A stretch of 64,000 bases of DNA from Conexibacter sp. SYSU D00693 (GCF_017084525.1 NZ_CP070950.1:744001-808000), one strand, 5' to 3'. Shown: positions 41,287 to 50,416, counted from the first letter of the stretch. Numbers and translations are program-made. The notes: a model not told the origin generated them from the letters alone.

Positions 41287-43547
41287 CGGCGCCCTTCTGC
41301 CGGGTCCGGGGCGCCCGCGAGCGCCAGGTCGTCGTCGAGCAGGCCGAGCTCCCGGGCCCGGCGGATCGCGCCCTCGCGCGAGCCGACGCCGAGCTTGGCG
41401 TAGAGCGCCCGCGTGTGGGTCTTGATCGTGTTGCGCGAGATGAACAGGCGCTCGGCGACCTCGCGCAGGCTGCCGGTGGCGGCCAGCGCCCGCAGCACCT
41501 CCACCTCGCGGCCGGAGAGGTCGTCGGCGCTGGCGGGCCGCCGCGGGCGCCCCGCCCCCGCGGCGTCCTCCAGCGCCAGGACGAGCGCCCCGGGGTCGCG
41601 GGCACCGGCCAGCACGGCGCGGGCATCGGCGGCGGCCTCCCGCGCCCCGTCGGCGTCGCCGGCCGCCGCGCACGCGCGCGTGAGCTCGACGAGCAGCGTC
41701 GGCACCATGAGCGACGAGTCGCGCCATCCGCGCGCCAGGCGCAGCCCGCTGCGCGCCCGGGCGGCGGCCTCGGCGGGCCGGCCGAGCGCCGTCAGCAGGC
41801 GCGAGGTGGCACAGGCGACCGGCAGCGCGTGGGGCGACCCGCGCAGGGGCCCGCCGTCGCGGGCCGCCTGGGCCGCCGCGACCTGCGCCTCGGCCTCGAC
41901 GACGTCGTCGCGCTCCAGGGCGCTCAGCGCCAGGACGGCCCGCGGCAGGTAGGCGACGAGCGGGAGCCCGGGGGAGGGGAGGTGCACCTGGGCGGCCAGC
42001 GCGTCGCGGGCGAGGGCGGCGGCCTCCTCGGGGCGGCCCAGCAGGTGCAGGTGCCACGCCGTCAGCGCCTCGACCGCCGCGCGCACCGGGGCGGCGGGGG
42101 GCAGCTCCGTCAGCGCCCGGCGGGCGGCGCCCACCGCGGCCGTCAGGTCGTCGAAGCACACCAGCGCCTCGAGGCACCTGGTGGCGAGCGCGAAGGACGC
42201 GGTGCCGTCGGGCATCGGCCCGTCCCAGCCGGCCGACCGGCCCAGGGCCAGCCACCGGTCGCGCAGGGCGCGGTCGCCGGAGAGCGCGGCGAGCAGCGCG
42301 CTGACGAAGCACACGCGCGCATCGCCCTGCGCGACCTCGGGCGGGAACGCCGAGAGCCAGCCTCGCGCCCGGCCTCCCAGGGCGCCGGACTGCACGAAGC
42401 CGATGCTGTGGCAGGCCAGCAGCTCGGCGGCCAGGTCCCACTCGCGCGCGGCGAGGTAGTGGCCCATCGCCTCCTGCAGCTCGGCCTCGCCGCCCTCGCT
42501 CTCCAGCCAGGCGCCGGCCGCCAGGTGCAGCTCGCGCGCGCGGTCGGGCTGGTCGGCGACCAGCCGGGCGCGCAGCGCGTCGCGCAGGAGCTGGTGGCAG
42601 GAGAACCAGGTCCGCGTGCGGTCCAGCGGTGTGACGAGCAGCGACGAGCGGGTGAGCGAGGCGAACGCGGCGCGTGTCGCCTCCTCGTCGCCCAGGAGCC
42701 GGACGCACAGGTCGGCCGTGAAGCGCTCGAGGACGCTGGTCTCGAGGACGAGGCGCCGCTCGTGCCGGCCGCAGGAGCGCAGGACCTCCTCGGCCAGGTC
42801 GCCCACCAGCGCCTCGTCGCCGGCCGCGAGGCGTCCGGCCACCTCGTCGAGGTCGTCGCCGGCGCGCAGGCGCAGGGCGGCGAGGTAGAGCGCCGCGGGC
42901 CATCCCGCCGCGCTCTGGGCGAGGCCGGCGGCCTGGGCGGCGTCGAGCCCGAGGCCGAGGCGCTCGGCGAGGAACCGCTGGGCGTCGTCGGCGTCGAAGC
43001 GCAGGTCGTCGGCGCGGACGTCCAGGACGTCACCCTGGCTGCGCAGCCGCGTGACCGCCGGCAGGGTGAGGTCCCGGCGGGTCGCGACCACGAGCCGGTG
43101 ACCGGGCGGCAGCCGCCCGAGCAGCCAGTCGAGCGTCTGCTGCACGCCGGGGTCGTCGAGGACCACGTGCGCGTCGTCGAGCACCAGGGCGGTCGGCGGT
43201 GCCTGCGCGAGGACGTCGAGCAGCGTGACGAGGACCGTCCGCTGGTCGGTCGCGGGCGCTTCGGCGGCGTCGACGACGGGGTCCAGGAGCGGCCCGACCA
43301 CGGGCTTGAGCGCGGTCAGGACGGCGAGCCACAACCGCCGGCCGGCGTCCTCGGCGTCGAGCGACACCCACGCCACCCGCCGGCTGCGCGCCGCCCACTG
43401 GGCGAGGAGCGTGCTCTTGCCGAAGCCCCCGGGAGCGCTGACCACCACCAGCCGCGGGCCGCCGTCGGCGAGCGCGGCCAGCAGGCCGGAGCGCTCGACG
43501 TGCTCGTCGCGGGGCGGCGGAGGGTGGAACTTCGTCTGGGGGAACAC
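41283..43547 (-). CDS. MalT-like LuxR-family ATP-dependent regulator
   Basis: A 754-residue regulator. The AAA/NTPase part has Walker A SAPGGFGKST (residues 37-46) and an acidic VLDDAHVVLDD Walker B; a winged helix and a long TPR-like helical repeat region (about 290-660) follow; the C-terminal LuxR helix-turn-helix is LSGREVEVLRALAATG through NTIKTHTRALYAKLGV. MalT-type proteins bind ATP and an inducer, oligomerise and activate transcription. GTG 43547 gives the usual FPQTKFHPP N-terminus of this family. It is the first gene of a three-gene signalling operon. Confidence 0.9.
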   Translation of the reverse strand: MFPQTKFHPPPPRDEHVERSGLLAALADGGPRLVVVSAPGGFGKSTLLAQWAARSRRVAWVSLDAEDAGRRLWLAVLTALKPVVGPLLDPVVDAAEAPATDQRTVLVTLLDVLAQAPPTALVLDDAHVVLDDPGVQQTLDWLLGRLPPGHRLVVATRRDLTLPAVTRLRSQGDVLDVRADDLRFDADDAQRFLAERLGLGLDAAQAAGLAQSAAGWPAALYLAALRLRAGDDLDEVAGRLAAGDEALVGDLAEEVLRSCGRHERRLVLETSVLERFTADLCVRLLGDEEATRAAFASLTRSSLLVTPLDRTRTWFSCHQLLRDALRARLVADQPDRARELHLAAGAWLESEGGEAELQEAMGHYLAAREWDLAAELLACHSIGFVQSGALGGRARGWLSAFPPEVAQGDARVCFVSALLAALSGDRALRDRWLALGRSAGWDGPMPDGTASFALATRCLEALVCFDDLTAAVGAARRALTELPPAAPVRAAVEALTAWHLHLLGRPEEAAALARDALAAQVHLPSPGLPLVAYLPRAVLALSALERDDVVEAEAQVAAAQAARDGGPLRGSPHALPVACATSRLLTALGRPAEAAARARSGLRLARGWRDSSLMVPTLLVELTRACAAAGDADGAREAAADARAVLAGARDPGALVLALEDAAGAGRPRRPASADDLSGREVEVLRALAATGSLREVAERLFISRNTIKTHTRALYAKLGVGSREGAIRRARELGLLDDDLALAGAPDPAEGRR

Positions 43548-43729
43548 CGACCTCGGGATCCTCCGCCTCCGGAGGAGCCGCGACCTCCGCCCGCGGGAGG
43601 AAGTCCCGTCGCGGTCGTTGGACACGCGGTCGACCGGCGGGCTGGATCTGCGCCCCGAACCTGGGTCGCGACGGACGCCGCCATGCTCGGGCCGCCGGCG
43701 CGGGTGTGGGCGTCGGTGGCGCCGTCGGG

Positions 43730-44176
43730 CTAGCGGCCCGCGGCGTTGGCGGCGCGGGCGAGCCGCACCGCGACCACGAGCATGGTGATGCCGAGCGCGA
43801 TGTCGGCGACGATGTGCGCCTGGCGCCACCAGGGCATGTCGAAGGCGCCCGAGACGGTGTAGTGGCCGAAGCCGACGAGGCCGCTGCCCGAGTACACCGC
43901 GAGGGCGATGGCGGCGCGCTTGAGGTCGCCGCGGCGCAGGAGGGCGAGGCCCGACAGCCCCGCGGCCGTGAACAGGAACCACGCGGCGCCGACGACCCCG
44001 CGGCTGGGATCCGGGATCGGCCCGTCCTGCGGGAAGTCGGCGTAGTTGGCGTAGTTGTCGACGTAGTGGACGACCGACACCGCGAACGCGACGGCGAAGA
44101 GCGCCAGCACGGTGCGCAACGCGGGCGCTCGCGGCGCCGTGGTCGTGCTGCTCGCCGGGACCCCGATCGCGCTCAT
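43730..44176 (-). CDS. small integral membrane protein, 4 TM
   Basis: A 148-residue protein with four predicted helices (about 20-40, 62-80, 88-105, 118-140). Polar motifs VHYVDNYANYADFPQDGPIPDPS in the first loop and FGHYTVSGAFDMPWWRQAHIVADI in the third contain His and acidic residues that could bind a metal or cofactor. I do not recognise the family. The promoter overlaps an 18-bp palindrome directly upstream, so expression is probably tightly repressed. Confidence 0.7.
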   Translation of the reverse strand: MSAIGVPASSTTTAPRAPALRTVLALFAVAFAVSVVHYVDNYANYADFPQDGPIPDPSRGVVGAAWFLFTAAGLSGLALLRRGDLKRAAIALAVYSGSGLVGFGHYTVSGAFDMPWWRQAHIVADIALGITMLVVAVRLARAANAAGR

Positions 44177-44182
44177 GGCCGC

Positions 44183-44203
44183 ACTCTAGAGCGATCGCTC
44201 TAG
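44183..44203 (-). promoter_or_regulatory. 18-bp perfect palindromic operator over the -10 of the membrane gene
   Basis: CTAGAGCGATCGCTCTAG (44186-44203) is perfectly palindromic. On the minus strand the -10-like TAGAGT (44183-44188) overlaps its edge and lies 6 bases before the ATG at 44176. The length and symmetry fit a TetR-family dimer site. No TetR gene is adjacent; the closest are at 48.8 and 56.1 kb and have different operators. Confidence 0.6.
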
Positions 44204-44219
44204 GACGTCCAGGGGCGCG

Positions 44220-45323
44220 TCAGGCGACGACGAGGACGAGATCGGGCGCGCCGCGCAGCTCGGCGATCCGCAGGGCTTCGGCCTCGAGCTCGGCGCGGGG
44301 CACGGGCGTGAGCGCCTCGACGGTGACCTCGGTCCTGGTGCGACCCTTCGCCCTCGCCCTCCACGTGCCGGCCAGCCGCCCGTCGTGGAGCACGGCGCCG
44401 GGGCTGGCGACGGGCCGGAAGAGGCGCTTGCGCAGCGCGTCGTCGGGGGCGAGGAGCGGGCGGTTGGGCGCCTGGAGGTGCGGGTCGCCCGGCGGCAGGA
44501 GCCGACACCCGCCGATCGGTGGCGGGGAGGCGAGGTCCTCGAGGTCCTCGCGCAGCGCCCAGGCGCGCGCGCCGACGAGCTCCACCTCCGCGAGCTGGTC
44601 CTGCACGCCGGCCCACACGCGCTTGGCCTGCGGGCGGGCCATGCCCGTCCAGGCGGCGGCGTCGGCGGGCCTGGCGGGGCCGTACGCGCGCAGGAAGCCG
44701 CGCAGGGCGTCGGCGGCGGGTGGTGCGGGCGGGGGCGCCGCGCGCAGGACGTAGCGCCGGTCGCGGTCGAGCCGCGCGCCGGCGGCCACGGTCGCCCAGC
44801 GCCAGAGCATGGGGGCGACGTGGTGGCTCGCGCACGAGCGACACCACGGCATGAGCTCCTCGCGCACGCGGGAGCGCAGCGCGGCGTGGAGCTCGTCCTT
44901 GGTGAGGGCGCCGGCGCGGCGCAGCGCGTCCGCCGTCGCGCTCGTGACCTCCGCGAGCGCGTCCGTCGCCCGCAGGCCGTGCTCGGCGACCAGGCGCTGG
45001 ACCTGCTGGCCGAGCTGGGCGCCGAGCTCCGCGTCGTCGCTGGCGAGCACGGCACGGCCGAAGCGCGGGTGGTCCACGGGGCGCAGCGCGTGGATGGCCC
45101 CGCGCACGACGTGGGCGAGGACGAGCTCGCCGGCGTCGACGGCCTCGAGGTAGCGCTCGCGCGTGACGTCCTTCGCGCGCGCGGCGAGGGCCAGGAGGGC
45201 GCCGTCGCGGGCGAAGTCCGACATGGGGCAGGCCGCCGCGGCGGCGAGGTCGTCGACGCGCTCGGCCAGGCCGGTGCGCGCCGCGCGGAAGGCCAGCGCC
45301 TGCTCGGCGTCGACGCGCAGCAT
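44220..45323 (-). CDS. winged helix DNA-binding domain protein (YcaQ/AlkZ-like)
   Basis: A 367-residue protein of the HTH_42 family that includes the interstrand-crosslink glycosylases AlkZ and YcaQ and many uncharacterised actinobacterial proteins. VLAHVVRGAIHALRPVDHPRFG, LRGFLRAYGPARPADAAAWTG and the late VLHDGRLAGTWR segments show the tandem winged-helix pattern. The glycosylase Q-x-Q motif is not obvious, so DNA repair activity is unproven. The start ATG 45323 is preceded by TACGGT (45330-45335) at 6 bases. Confidence 0.78.
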   Translation of the reverse strand: MLRVDAEQALAFRAARTGLAERVDDLAAAAACPMSDFARDGALLALAARAKDVTRERYLEAVDAGELVLAHVVRGAIHALRPVDHPRFGRAVLASDDAELGAQLGQQVQRLVAEHGLRATDALAEVTSATADALRRAGALTKDELHAALRSRVREELMPWCRSCASHHVAPMLWRWATVAAGARLDRDRRYVLRAAPPPAPPAADALRGFLRAYGPARPADAAAWTGMARPQAKRVWAGVQDQLAEVELVGARAWALREDLEDLASPPPIGGCRLLPPGDPHLQAPNRPLLAPDDALRKRLFRPVASPGAVLHDGRLAGTWRARAKGRTRTEVTVEALTPVPRAELEAEALRIAELRGAPDLVLVVA

Positions 45324-45432
45324 GGGCGGACCGTACGGGCTCAGGGTGCCGGATCCGGGTGCGGCAGGCGCGAGGCGCGCTCGCTGGCTGGCTCGCCGGA
45401 CGCGCCGGTCGGCCTCGCGCAGGATGCTGCCC

Positions 45433-46011
45433 ATGCTCCACCGCGAGACCGTCAACGAGTTCGCCACCGCCCTCGCGAAGGCCGCCGCCTTCCTCGTCGT
45501 CATGGGCATCGCCTACGTCGCGATCGCCGGCGGTCCGAGCAAGGCCCTCTCGCGCGTCACCGACCCGCCCAAGCTCCGCCTGCACCACGCCGACGAGCTG
45601 CGCGAGAGCTTCGCGGCCTTCCGCGACCGCCTCGGCGACGACGCCCAGCTCCTCGAGGTGACGCTGCGCACCGGCCGCGCCGACGTCACCGCCCGCGACG
45701 CCGACGGCGGCACCACCCAGCTCGTCGCCACGACCGCCCTCCCGGGCACCGCGACCCGCAACCGCTGGCCCTCGCCCTCGGTCGCCCGCACGACCTTCCC
45801 GATCCGCGCCCTGCGCGCCGAGGTCCCCATGCGCGCCATCGCCGGCATCGAGCAGCGCGAGGGCGGCGCGTTCACCGCCAGCGTCGTCACCCTCCGCGCC
45901 GACGCCCTCGGCGGCCCGCTGCGCTGGCGGCTCATGGGGATGGTCGCCGGCCGCCCGGTCTCGTACGAGGTCGGGGCCGACGGGGCGGGGCTGCGATCGA
46001 CGGTCGGCTAG
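45433..46011 (+). CDS. membrane-anchored hypothetical protein
   Basis: A 192-residue protein with one N-terminal membrane helix (about residues 12-30, AAAFLVVMGIAYVAIAGG) and a soluble domain rich in beta strands and Arg. I do not recognise a family. Either ATG 45424 or 45433 may be used; GCAGGA lies 7 bases before the second. It is followed by the Ku genes on the same strand, but a probable promoter at 46041 separates them. Confidence 0.6.
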   Translation: MLHRETVNEFATALAKAAAFLVVMGIAYVAIAGGPSKALSRVTDPPKLRLHHADELRESFAAFRDRLGDDAQLLEVTLRTGRADVTARDADGGTTQLVATTALPGTATRNRWPSPSVARTTFPIRALRAEVPMRAIAGIEQREGGAFTASVVTLRADALGGPLRWRLMGMVAGRPVSYEVGADGAGLRSTVG

Positions 46012-46053
46012 GGAGCGACCGGTCGGACCCCGCCACTGGGTAGGCCCACGGGC

Positions 46054-46878
46054 GTGCCGCGATCGCTGTGGAACGGGACGGTCTCCTTCGGCCTCGTCAA
46101 CGTGCCGGTCAAGCTGTTCAGCGCCGTCGAGGACAAGACGGTGCACTTCCACGAGGTGCACCTCGCCGACGGCTCGAAGGTGGAGCACCGGCGCTTCTGC
46201 TCCAAGGAGGACGAGGAGGTCGACTACGACGAGGTCGTCAAGGGCTACGAGGTCAAGGACGGCGAGTACGTCGTGGTCGACAAGGAGGAGCTCAAGGCCG
46301 CGGCGGGCTCGCGGGCGCACGTCCTCGACGTCGAGCACTTCGTCTGCGCCACCGACATCGACCCGGTCTTCTTCGAGAAGCCCTACGTGCTGGGCGCCGG
46401 CAAGGACGGCGAGGACGCCTACCGCCTGCTGCACGACGCGCTGGTCAGGACGGGCCGCGCGGCGGTCGGGCGCTTCACGTTCCACGACCGCGAGCGGGTC
46501 GCGGTGCTCGTCCCGCGCGACGACGTCATCGCGCTGCACACGCTGCGCTTCGCCGACGAGCTCGTCGACGCCGACGACCTCGACCACGAGGGGCCCGGGC
46601 GCGGCCCCGGCAAGAAGGAGGTCGACATGGCGGGCCAGCTCGTCGAGACGCTGCACACGTCGTTCGACCCCAGCGACTACGAGGACGAGCATCGCAAGGC
46701 GGTGCTCGCGCTCATCGCGCGCAAGGCGCGGGGCGAGGCGGTGAGCCTCGACGAGGACGAGGAGCCCGAGGACGACTCGGGCGACCTCATGGCGGCGCTG
46801 CAGGCCAGCGTCGGCAAGGGCAGCGGCGGCGCGAAGGGCAAGGGCCGCGGGCGCAAGGCGAAGGCGGGGAGCCGCTGA
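46054..46878 (+). CDS. ku: non-homologous end-joining protein Ku (copy 1)
   Basis: A 274-residue bacterial Ku. LWNGTVSFGLVNVPVKLFSAVEDK is the N-terminal signature, RRFCSKEDEEVDYDEVVKGYEV the next block, and the homodimer ring core continues to about residue 235. The C-terminus is a basic Lys/Gly/Arg-rich tail. Ku binds double-strand ends and recruits LigD. GTG 46054 follows TAGGCC (46041-46046) by 7 bases. The second ku begins one base before this one ends. Confidence 0.95.
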   Translation: MPRSLWNGTVSFGLVNVPVKLFSAVEDKTVHFHEVHLADGSKVEHRRFCSKEDEEVDYDEVVKGYEVKDGEYVVVDKEELKAAAGSRAHVLDVEHFVCATDIDPVFFEKPYVLGAGKDGEDAYRLLHDALVRTGRAAVGRFTFHDRERVAVLVPRDDVIALHTLRFADELVDADDLDHEGPGRGPGKKEVDMAGQLVETLHTSFDPSDYEDEHRKAVLALIARKARGEAVSLDEDEEPEDDSGDLMAALQASVGKGSGGAKGKGRGRKAKAGSR

Positions 46879-47804
46879 TGGCCCGCGCGCTGTGGACCGG
46901 CTCGCTGAGCTTCGGCCTGGTCAACGTCCCGGTGCAGCTCTTCAGCGCGGTGCGCGACCTCGACGTGCACTTCCGCCAGCTGCACGAGAAGGACGGCGCG
47001 CCGATCGACACCCGGCGCTTCTGCGCGAAGGAGGACGTCGAGATCTCCTACGACGAGCTCGGCCGCGGCTTCGAGCTCGACGACGGCACGCAGGTCGTCC
47101 TGACCGACGCGGAGCTCGAGACCGCCGACCCGCGCAAGACCCGCACGATCGACATCGAGGCGTTCGTCGACCTCGACGAGGTCGACCCGGTCCTCTACGA
47201 CCACCCGTACTTCCTCCTGCCGTCCGGCGAGGGGGAGGGGGCCAAGCGTGCGTACGAGCTGCTCATCCGCGTCATGGAGAGCACCGACCGCGCGGCGCTC
47301 GGGCGGTTCGTGATGCGCACGAAGGAGTACCTCGTCGCCGTGCGCGTCCGCGACGGCCTGCTGTCGCTGACGACCATGCGCTTCCACGACGAGGTCCGGC
47401 CCGTCGACGAGATCCCGACCGGCGGCAGGAAGCCCTCCAAGGCCCAGCTCGACCAGGCGGTCGCGCTCATCGAGTCCCTCTCGGCCGACTGGGATCCCAC
47501 CGAGTACACCGATCGCCACCGCGAGCGCCTGCTGGCCGTCATCCGCGACAAGAAGAAGGGCAAGAAGGTCAAGGTCCCCGAGAAGGAGGACCAGCCCGAG
47601 CCCGTCGCCGACCTCATGGCGGCGCTCAGGAAGTCCCTCGCGCAGGTGCGCGGGGAGGACGTCGCGGACGACGACGAGGAGGACGGTGGGGAGGACCTCG
47701 GCTCCCTCACCAAGGACGAGCTGCTCGAGAAGGCCGCCGACGCCGACGTCTCCGGGCGGTCGTCGATGACCAAGAAGCAGCTCGTCCAGGCGCTGAGCGA
47801 CTGA
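46878..47804 (+). CDS. ku: non-homologous end-joining protein Ku (copy 2)
   Basis: A 308-residue Ku paralogue (LWTGSLSFGLVNVPVQLFSAV) whose start shares one base with the previous stop (TGATG). Core blocks match the first copy but the C-terminus differs: an acidic linker followed by LTKDELLEKAADADVSG and MTKKQLVQALS, a SAP/Rho-N-like DNA-binding helix pair. The two could form a heterodimer, in contrast with the usual bacterial homodimer. No ligD is in the window. Confidence 0.94.
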   Translation: MARALWTGSLSFGLVNVPVQLFSAVRDLDVHFRQLHEKDGAPIDTRRFCAKEDVEISYDELGRGFELDDGTQVVLTDAELETADPRKTRTIDIEAFVDLDEVDPVLYDHPYFLLPSGEGEGAKRAYELLIRVMESTDRAALGRFVMRTKEYLVAVRVRDGLLSLTTMRFHDEVRPVDEIPTGGRKPSKAQLDQAVALIESLSADWDPTEYTDRHRERLLAVIRDKKKGKKVKVPEKEDQPEPVADLMAALRKSLAQVRGEDVADDDEEDGGEDLGSLTKDELLEKAADADVSGRSSMTKKQLVQALSD

Positions 47805-47847
47805 CCGACGAGGACCGGAGCAGGTCGCCGGCGGCGAGCGCTGCGCC

Positions 47848-48756
47848 TCAGCCCCGCGTGTAGTGCCCGGCGTCCAGGTCCTCGAGCAGCGTCGGGTGCG
47901 TCGGCGTCCAGCCCAGCAGCTGACGCGTGCGCGCGCTCGAGGCCGGGACGTCACGGGCGAGGAACGCGCCCAGGAACGGGCCGAAGTGCGCGGCGGCGTC
48001 GTCCGGCGCCAGGCCGCGCGCGGGGACGTCGAGCTGGCGCCCGATCGCGGCGGCGACGTCGCCGAGCGCCACGCCCTCCTCGCCGACGCCGTGCAGGACC
48101 GTCGCGGCCGGCGCGTCCTCGACGGCGAGGCGGAAGAGCTGGGCGACGTCGAGGCGGTGGACCGCGGGCCAGCGCTGGGTGCCGTCGCCCACGTAGGCGG
48201 ACACGCCGCGGTCGCGCGCCACGCCGACGACCATCGCGATGAACCCGTTGTCGCCCTCGCCGTGGACGGTCGGGGGCAGGCGCAGCGACACCGAGCGCAC
48301 GCCCTCGTCCGCGAGGGCGAGGACGGCCTGCTCGGAGCGCACGCGCTCACCGGCGCCGTCGCCGGCGTCGGGGCGATCCTCCTCCGTGCGCACGGCGCCC
48401 GGCGTCAGCGTCGCCGTCCCGGAGGCGATGACCAGCGGGCGCCCGGTGCCGCGCAGCGCGCGCCCGAAGGCGCCGATCGCCTCACGGTCGGCCGCGGCAG
48501 CCGCCGGGAAGTCGCCCGTGAACGCCTGCTCGTGCTTGAAGGCGAGGTGGACCACGCCATCGGCCTCGCGCGCCGTGGCCTCGAGGACGTCCAGGTCGTC
48601 GAGCGAGCCCCGGACGACTGCCGCGCCGGCCCCCTCGAGCGCGGTGGCGGAGGCGTCGGAGCGCGCGAGGCCGGTGACGGCGTGCCCCGCGGCGAGGAGC
48701 TCGGGGACGACGGCCGAGCCGATCCAGCCGCTGGCGCCGGTGACGAGGAGGTGCAT
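47848..48756 (-). CDS. NAD(P)-dependent epimerase/reductase (extended SDR)
   Basis: A 302-residue atypical/extended SDR. LLVTGASGWIGSAVVPELL is the dinucleotide-binding loop, and VIASGTATL with RLPPTVHGEGDNGFI are later family features; the classical Tyr-x3-Lys is not clear, as in many NmrA-like members. AAGGA lies 9 bases before ATG 48756. It is divergent from a TetR regulator, with two near-identical operators in between, so it is the likely target of that regulator. Confidence 0.85.
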   Translation of the reverse strand: MHLLVTGASGWIGSAVVPELLAAGHAVTGLARSDASATALEGAGAAVVRGSLDDLDVLEATAREADGVVHLAFKHEQAFTGDFPAAAAADREAIGAFGRALRGTGRPLVIASGTATLTPGAVRTEEDRPDAGDGAGERVRSEQAVLALADEGVRSVSLRLPPTVHGEGDNGFIAMVVGVARDRGVSAYVGDGTQRWPAVHRLDVAQLFRLAVEDAPAATVLHGVGEEGVALGDVAAAIGRQLDVPARGLAPDDAAAHFGPFLGAFLARDVPASSARTRQLLGWTPTHPTLLEDLDAGHYTRG

Positions 48757-48779
48757 GGGAGAGGTCCTTCCGCGAGTCG

Positions 48780-48838
48780 ATGACACTTGATGACATCACC
48801 GTAGCAGCACCCATGTCACTCGGTGCCATGACTAGGCT
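48780..48838. promoter_or_regulatory. divergent promoters with two TetR operator copies
   Basis: ATGACACTTGATGACAT (48780-48796) and ATGTCACTCGGTGCCAT (48813-48829) fit one pattern, ATGNCACTYGRTGNCAT, with inverted half-sites ATGWCA/TGNCAT. A rightward -10 TAGGCT (48833-48838) and a leftward -10 TACGGT (complement of 48798-48803) lie beside them. Binding of the adjacent TetR protein would block both promoters. Confidence 0.6.
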
Positions 48839-48848
48839 GTGCCTCCTC

Positions 48849-49421
48849 GTGACGCGCTGGAAGCCCGACGCCGCCGGTCGCCTGGGGGAGGCCGCCCTGG
48901 AGCTCTTCGCCGAGCGGGGCTTCGAGCAGACGACCGTCGAGGACATCGCCACGCGCGCCGGCCTCACCAAGCGCACGTTCTTCCGCCACTTCGCCGACAA
49001 GCGCGAGGTGCTGTTCGCGCCGGGGCTGGCGTTCCACCGGGCGTTCCTCGACGGGCTCGCCGCCGCGCCGGCGTCGGCGTCGGCGCTGGAGGCGGCGATC
49101 GCCGCCGTGCAGGCCGCTGCCGCCGTGGTGGAGGAGCAGCGCGGCCACGCCCACGCCCGCCGGCGCCAGGCCGTCATCGCGGCCAGCCCGGAGCTCCAGG
49201 AGCGCGAGCTGGTGAAGCTCGCAGGCGTCGTCGGCGCGGTCGCCGCGGGCCTGGTCGAGCGCCGGGTGGACGAGGCGACCGCGGCGCTCGTCGCCGAGAC
49301 GGCGGTCGGCGTCTTCAAGGTCGCCTTCGAGCGGTGGGTCGGCGAGGAGGACCCTCGGCCGCTGCCCGAGGTCGTGGACGAGGCCTTCGCGGCGCTGCGC
49401 GCCGTGGCGACCGGCCGCTAG
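48849..49421 (+). CDS. TetR/AcrR family regulator
   Basis: A 190-residue repressor. [49 protein letters not shown]-type N-terminus contains the TetR helix-turn-helix in the first 55 residues; the rest is the ligand-binding helical domain. I choose GTG 48849 because the earlier ATGs (48813, 48828) lie inside an operator and a -10 box ends 10 bases before this GTG. It is divergent from the epimerase gene it probably controls. Confidence 0.9.
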   Translation: MTRWKPDAAGRLGEAALELFAERGFEQTTVEDIATRAGLTKRTFFRHFADKREVLFAPGLAFHRAFLDGLAAAPASASALEAAIAAVQAAAAVVEEQRGHAHARRRQAVIAASPELQERELVKLAGVVGAVAAGLVERRVDEATAALVAETAVGVFKVAFERWVGEEDPRPLPEVVDEAFAALRAVATGR

Positions 49422-50416
49422 CGCGGCGCCAGCGTCATCGCCTCGGCCAGCAGCTCGACCGACCGCAGGCGCCCGGCGACCGAGTCGGCCTGGTGGGCGA
49501 CGATGAGCTCGTCGGCGTCCGCGTAGGTGCGGAACTCCTCGAGGTACGCGCGCACCGCGTCGGGCTCGCCGATGGCGGTGTGCTTGAGCATCTCGTCGAC
49601 GTGGCCGGCCTGCGGCGAGCGCAGCAGCGCGTCGACCTGCTCGTCGCTGAGGCGCTGGCCGGGCCGGCTGAAGATCCCGCGGGCGAACGTGCGCCGCCGC
49701 CAGGCGAACTGGCGCTGGGCGGTCTCGGCGTCGTCGGCGGCGATGACGTTCACACCGGCGATCACGTAGGGCTCGTCGAGCTGCGCGGAGGGCTGGAAGC
49801 GCTCGCGGTAGACGCGCACGGCGTCCTGGAGCGCGGCGGGCGCGAAGTGCGAGGCGAACGCGTACGGGAGCCCGAGCTGCGCGGCGAGCTGGGCGCCGAA
49901 GAGCGACGAGCCGAGGATGTACAGCGGCACGTTGGTGCCGTGGCCCGGCGTCGCGTGGACATGGGGGATCTGCGTCTCGCCGGTCAGGTAGCCCTGGAGC
50001 TCCAGGACGTCCTGGGGGAAGGACTCGGCCGACATCGGGTCCCGGCGCAGCGCGCGCAGGGTGTTGCCGTCGGTGCCGGGGGCGCGGCCCAGCCCGAGGT
50101 CGATGCGGCCGGGATGGAGCTCGGCGAGCGTGCCGAACTGCTCGGCGATCGTCAGCGGCGCGTGGTTGGGGAGCATCACGCCGCCCGAGCCGAGGCGGAT
50201 GCGCTCGGTGTTGGCGGCGACGTGCGCGATGAGGACGGCGGTCGCCGAGGAGGCGATCGTCTTCATGTTGTGGTGCTCGGCGTACCAGACGCGCTCGTAG
50301 CCGAGCTCCTCGGCCTTGCGGGCCAGCGCGACGCTCGCGTGCAGCGCGTCCGCCGTCGACTCGCCCTCGCCGATCAGCGCGAGGTCGAGGATCGAGAGCG
50401 GGATCGGCGAGGACAT
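49418..50416 (-). CDS. LLM class flavin-dependent oxidoreductase
   Basis: A 332-residue luciferase-like monooxygenase fold enzyme. [19 protein letters not shown] at the start, [25 protein letters not shown] and [15 protein letters not shown] are the conserved blocks of the 'MsnO8/alkanal monooxygenase alpha-like' LLM group. It would use reduced FMN (F420 is less likely with these motifs). ATG 50416 is 7 bases after the -10-like TAGCGT. Its stop overlaps the TetR stop tail to tail. Confidence 0.9.
   Translation of the reverse strand: MSSPIPLSILDLALIGEGESTADALHASVALARKAEELGYERVWYAEHHNMKTIASSATAVLIAHVAANTERIRLGSGGVMLPNHAPLTIAEQFGTLAELHPGRIDLGLGRAPGTDGNTLRALRRDPMSAESFPQDVLELQGYLTGETQIPHVHATPGHGTNVPLYILGSSLFGAQLAAQLGLPYAFASHFAPAALQDAVRVYRERFQPSAQLDEPYVIAGVNVIAADDAETAQRQFAWRRRTFARGIFSRPGQRLSDEQVDALLRSPQAGHVDEMLKHTAIGEPDAVRAYLEEFRTYADADELIVAHQADSVAGRLRSVELLAEAMTLAPR

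Noticed and set aside
48780-48848. ATG codons at 48780, 48813 and 48828 as the TetR start
   Set aside because: All lie within operator or promoter elements; GTG 48849 gives the usual short N-terminus before the helix-turn-helix.
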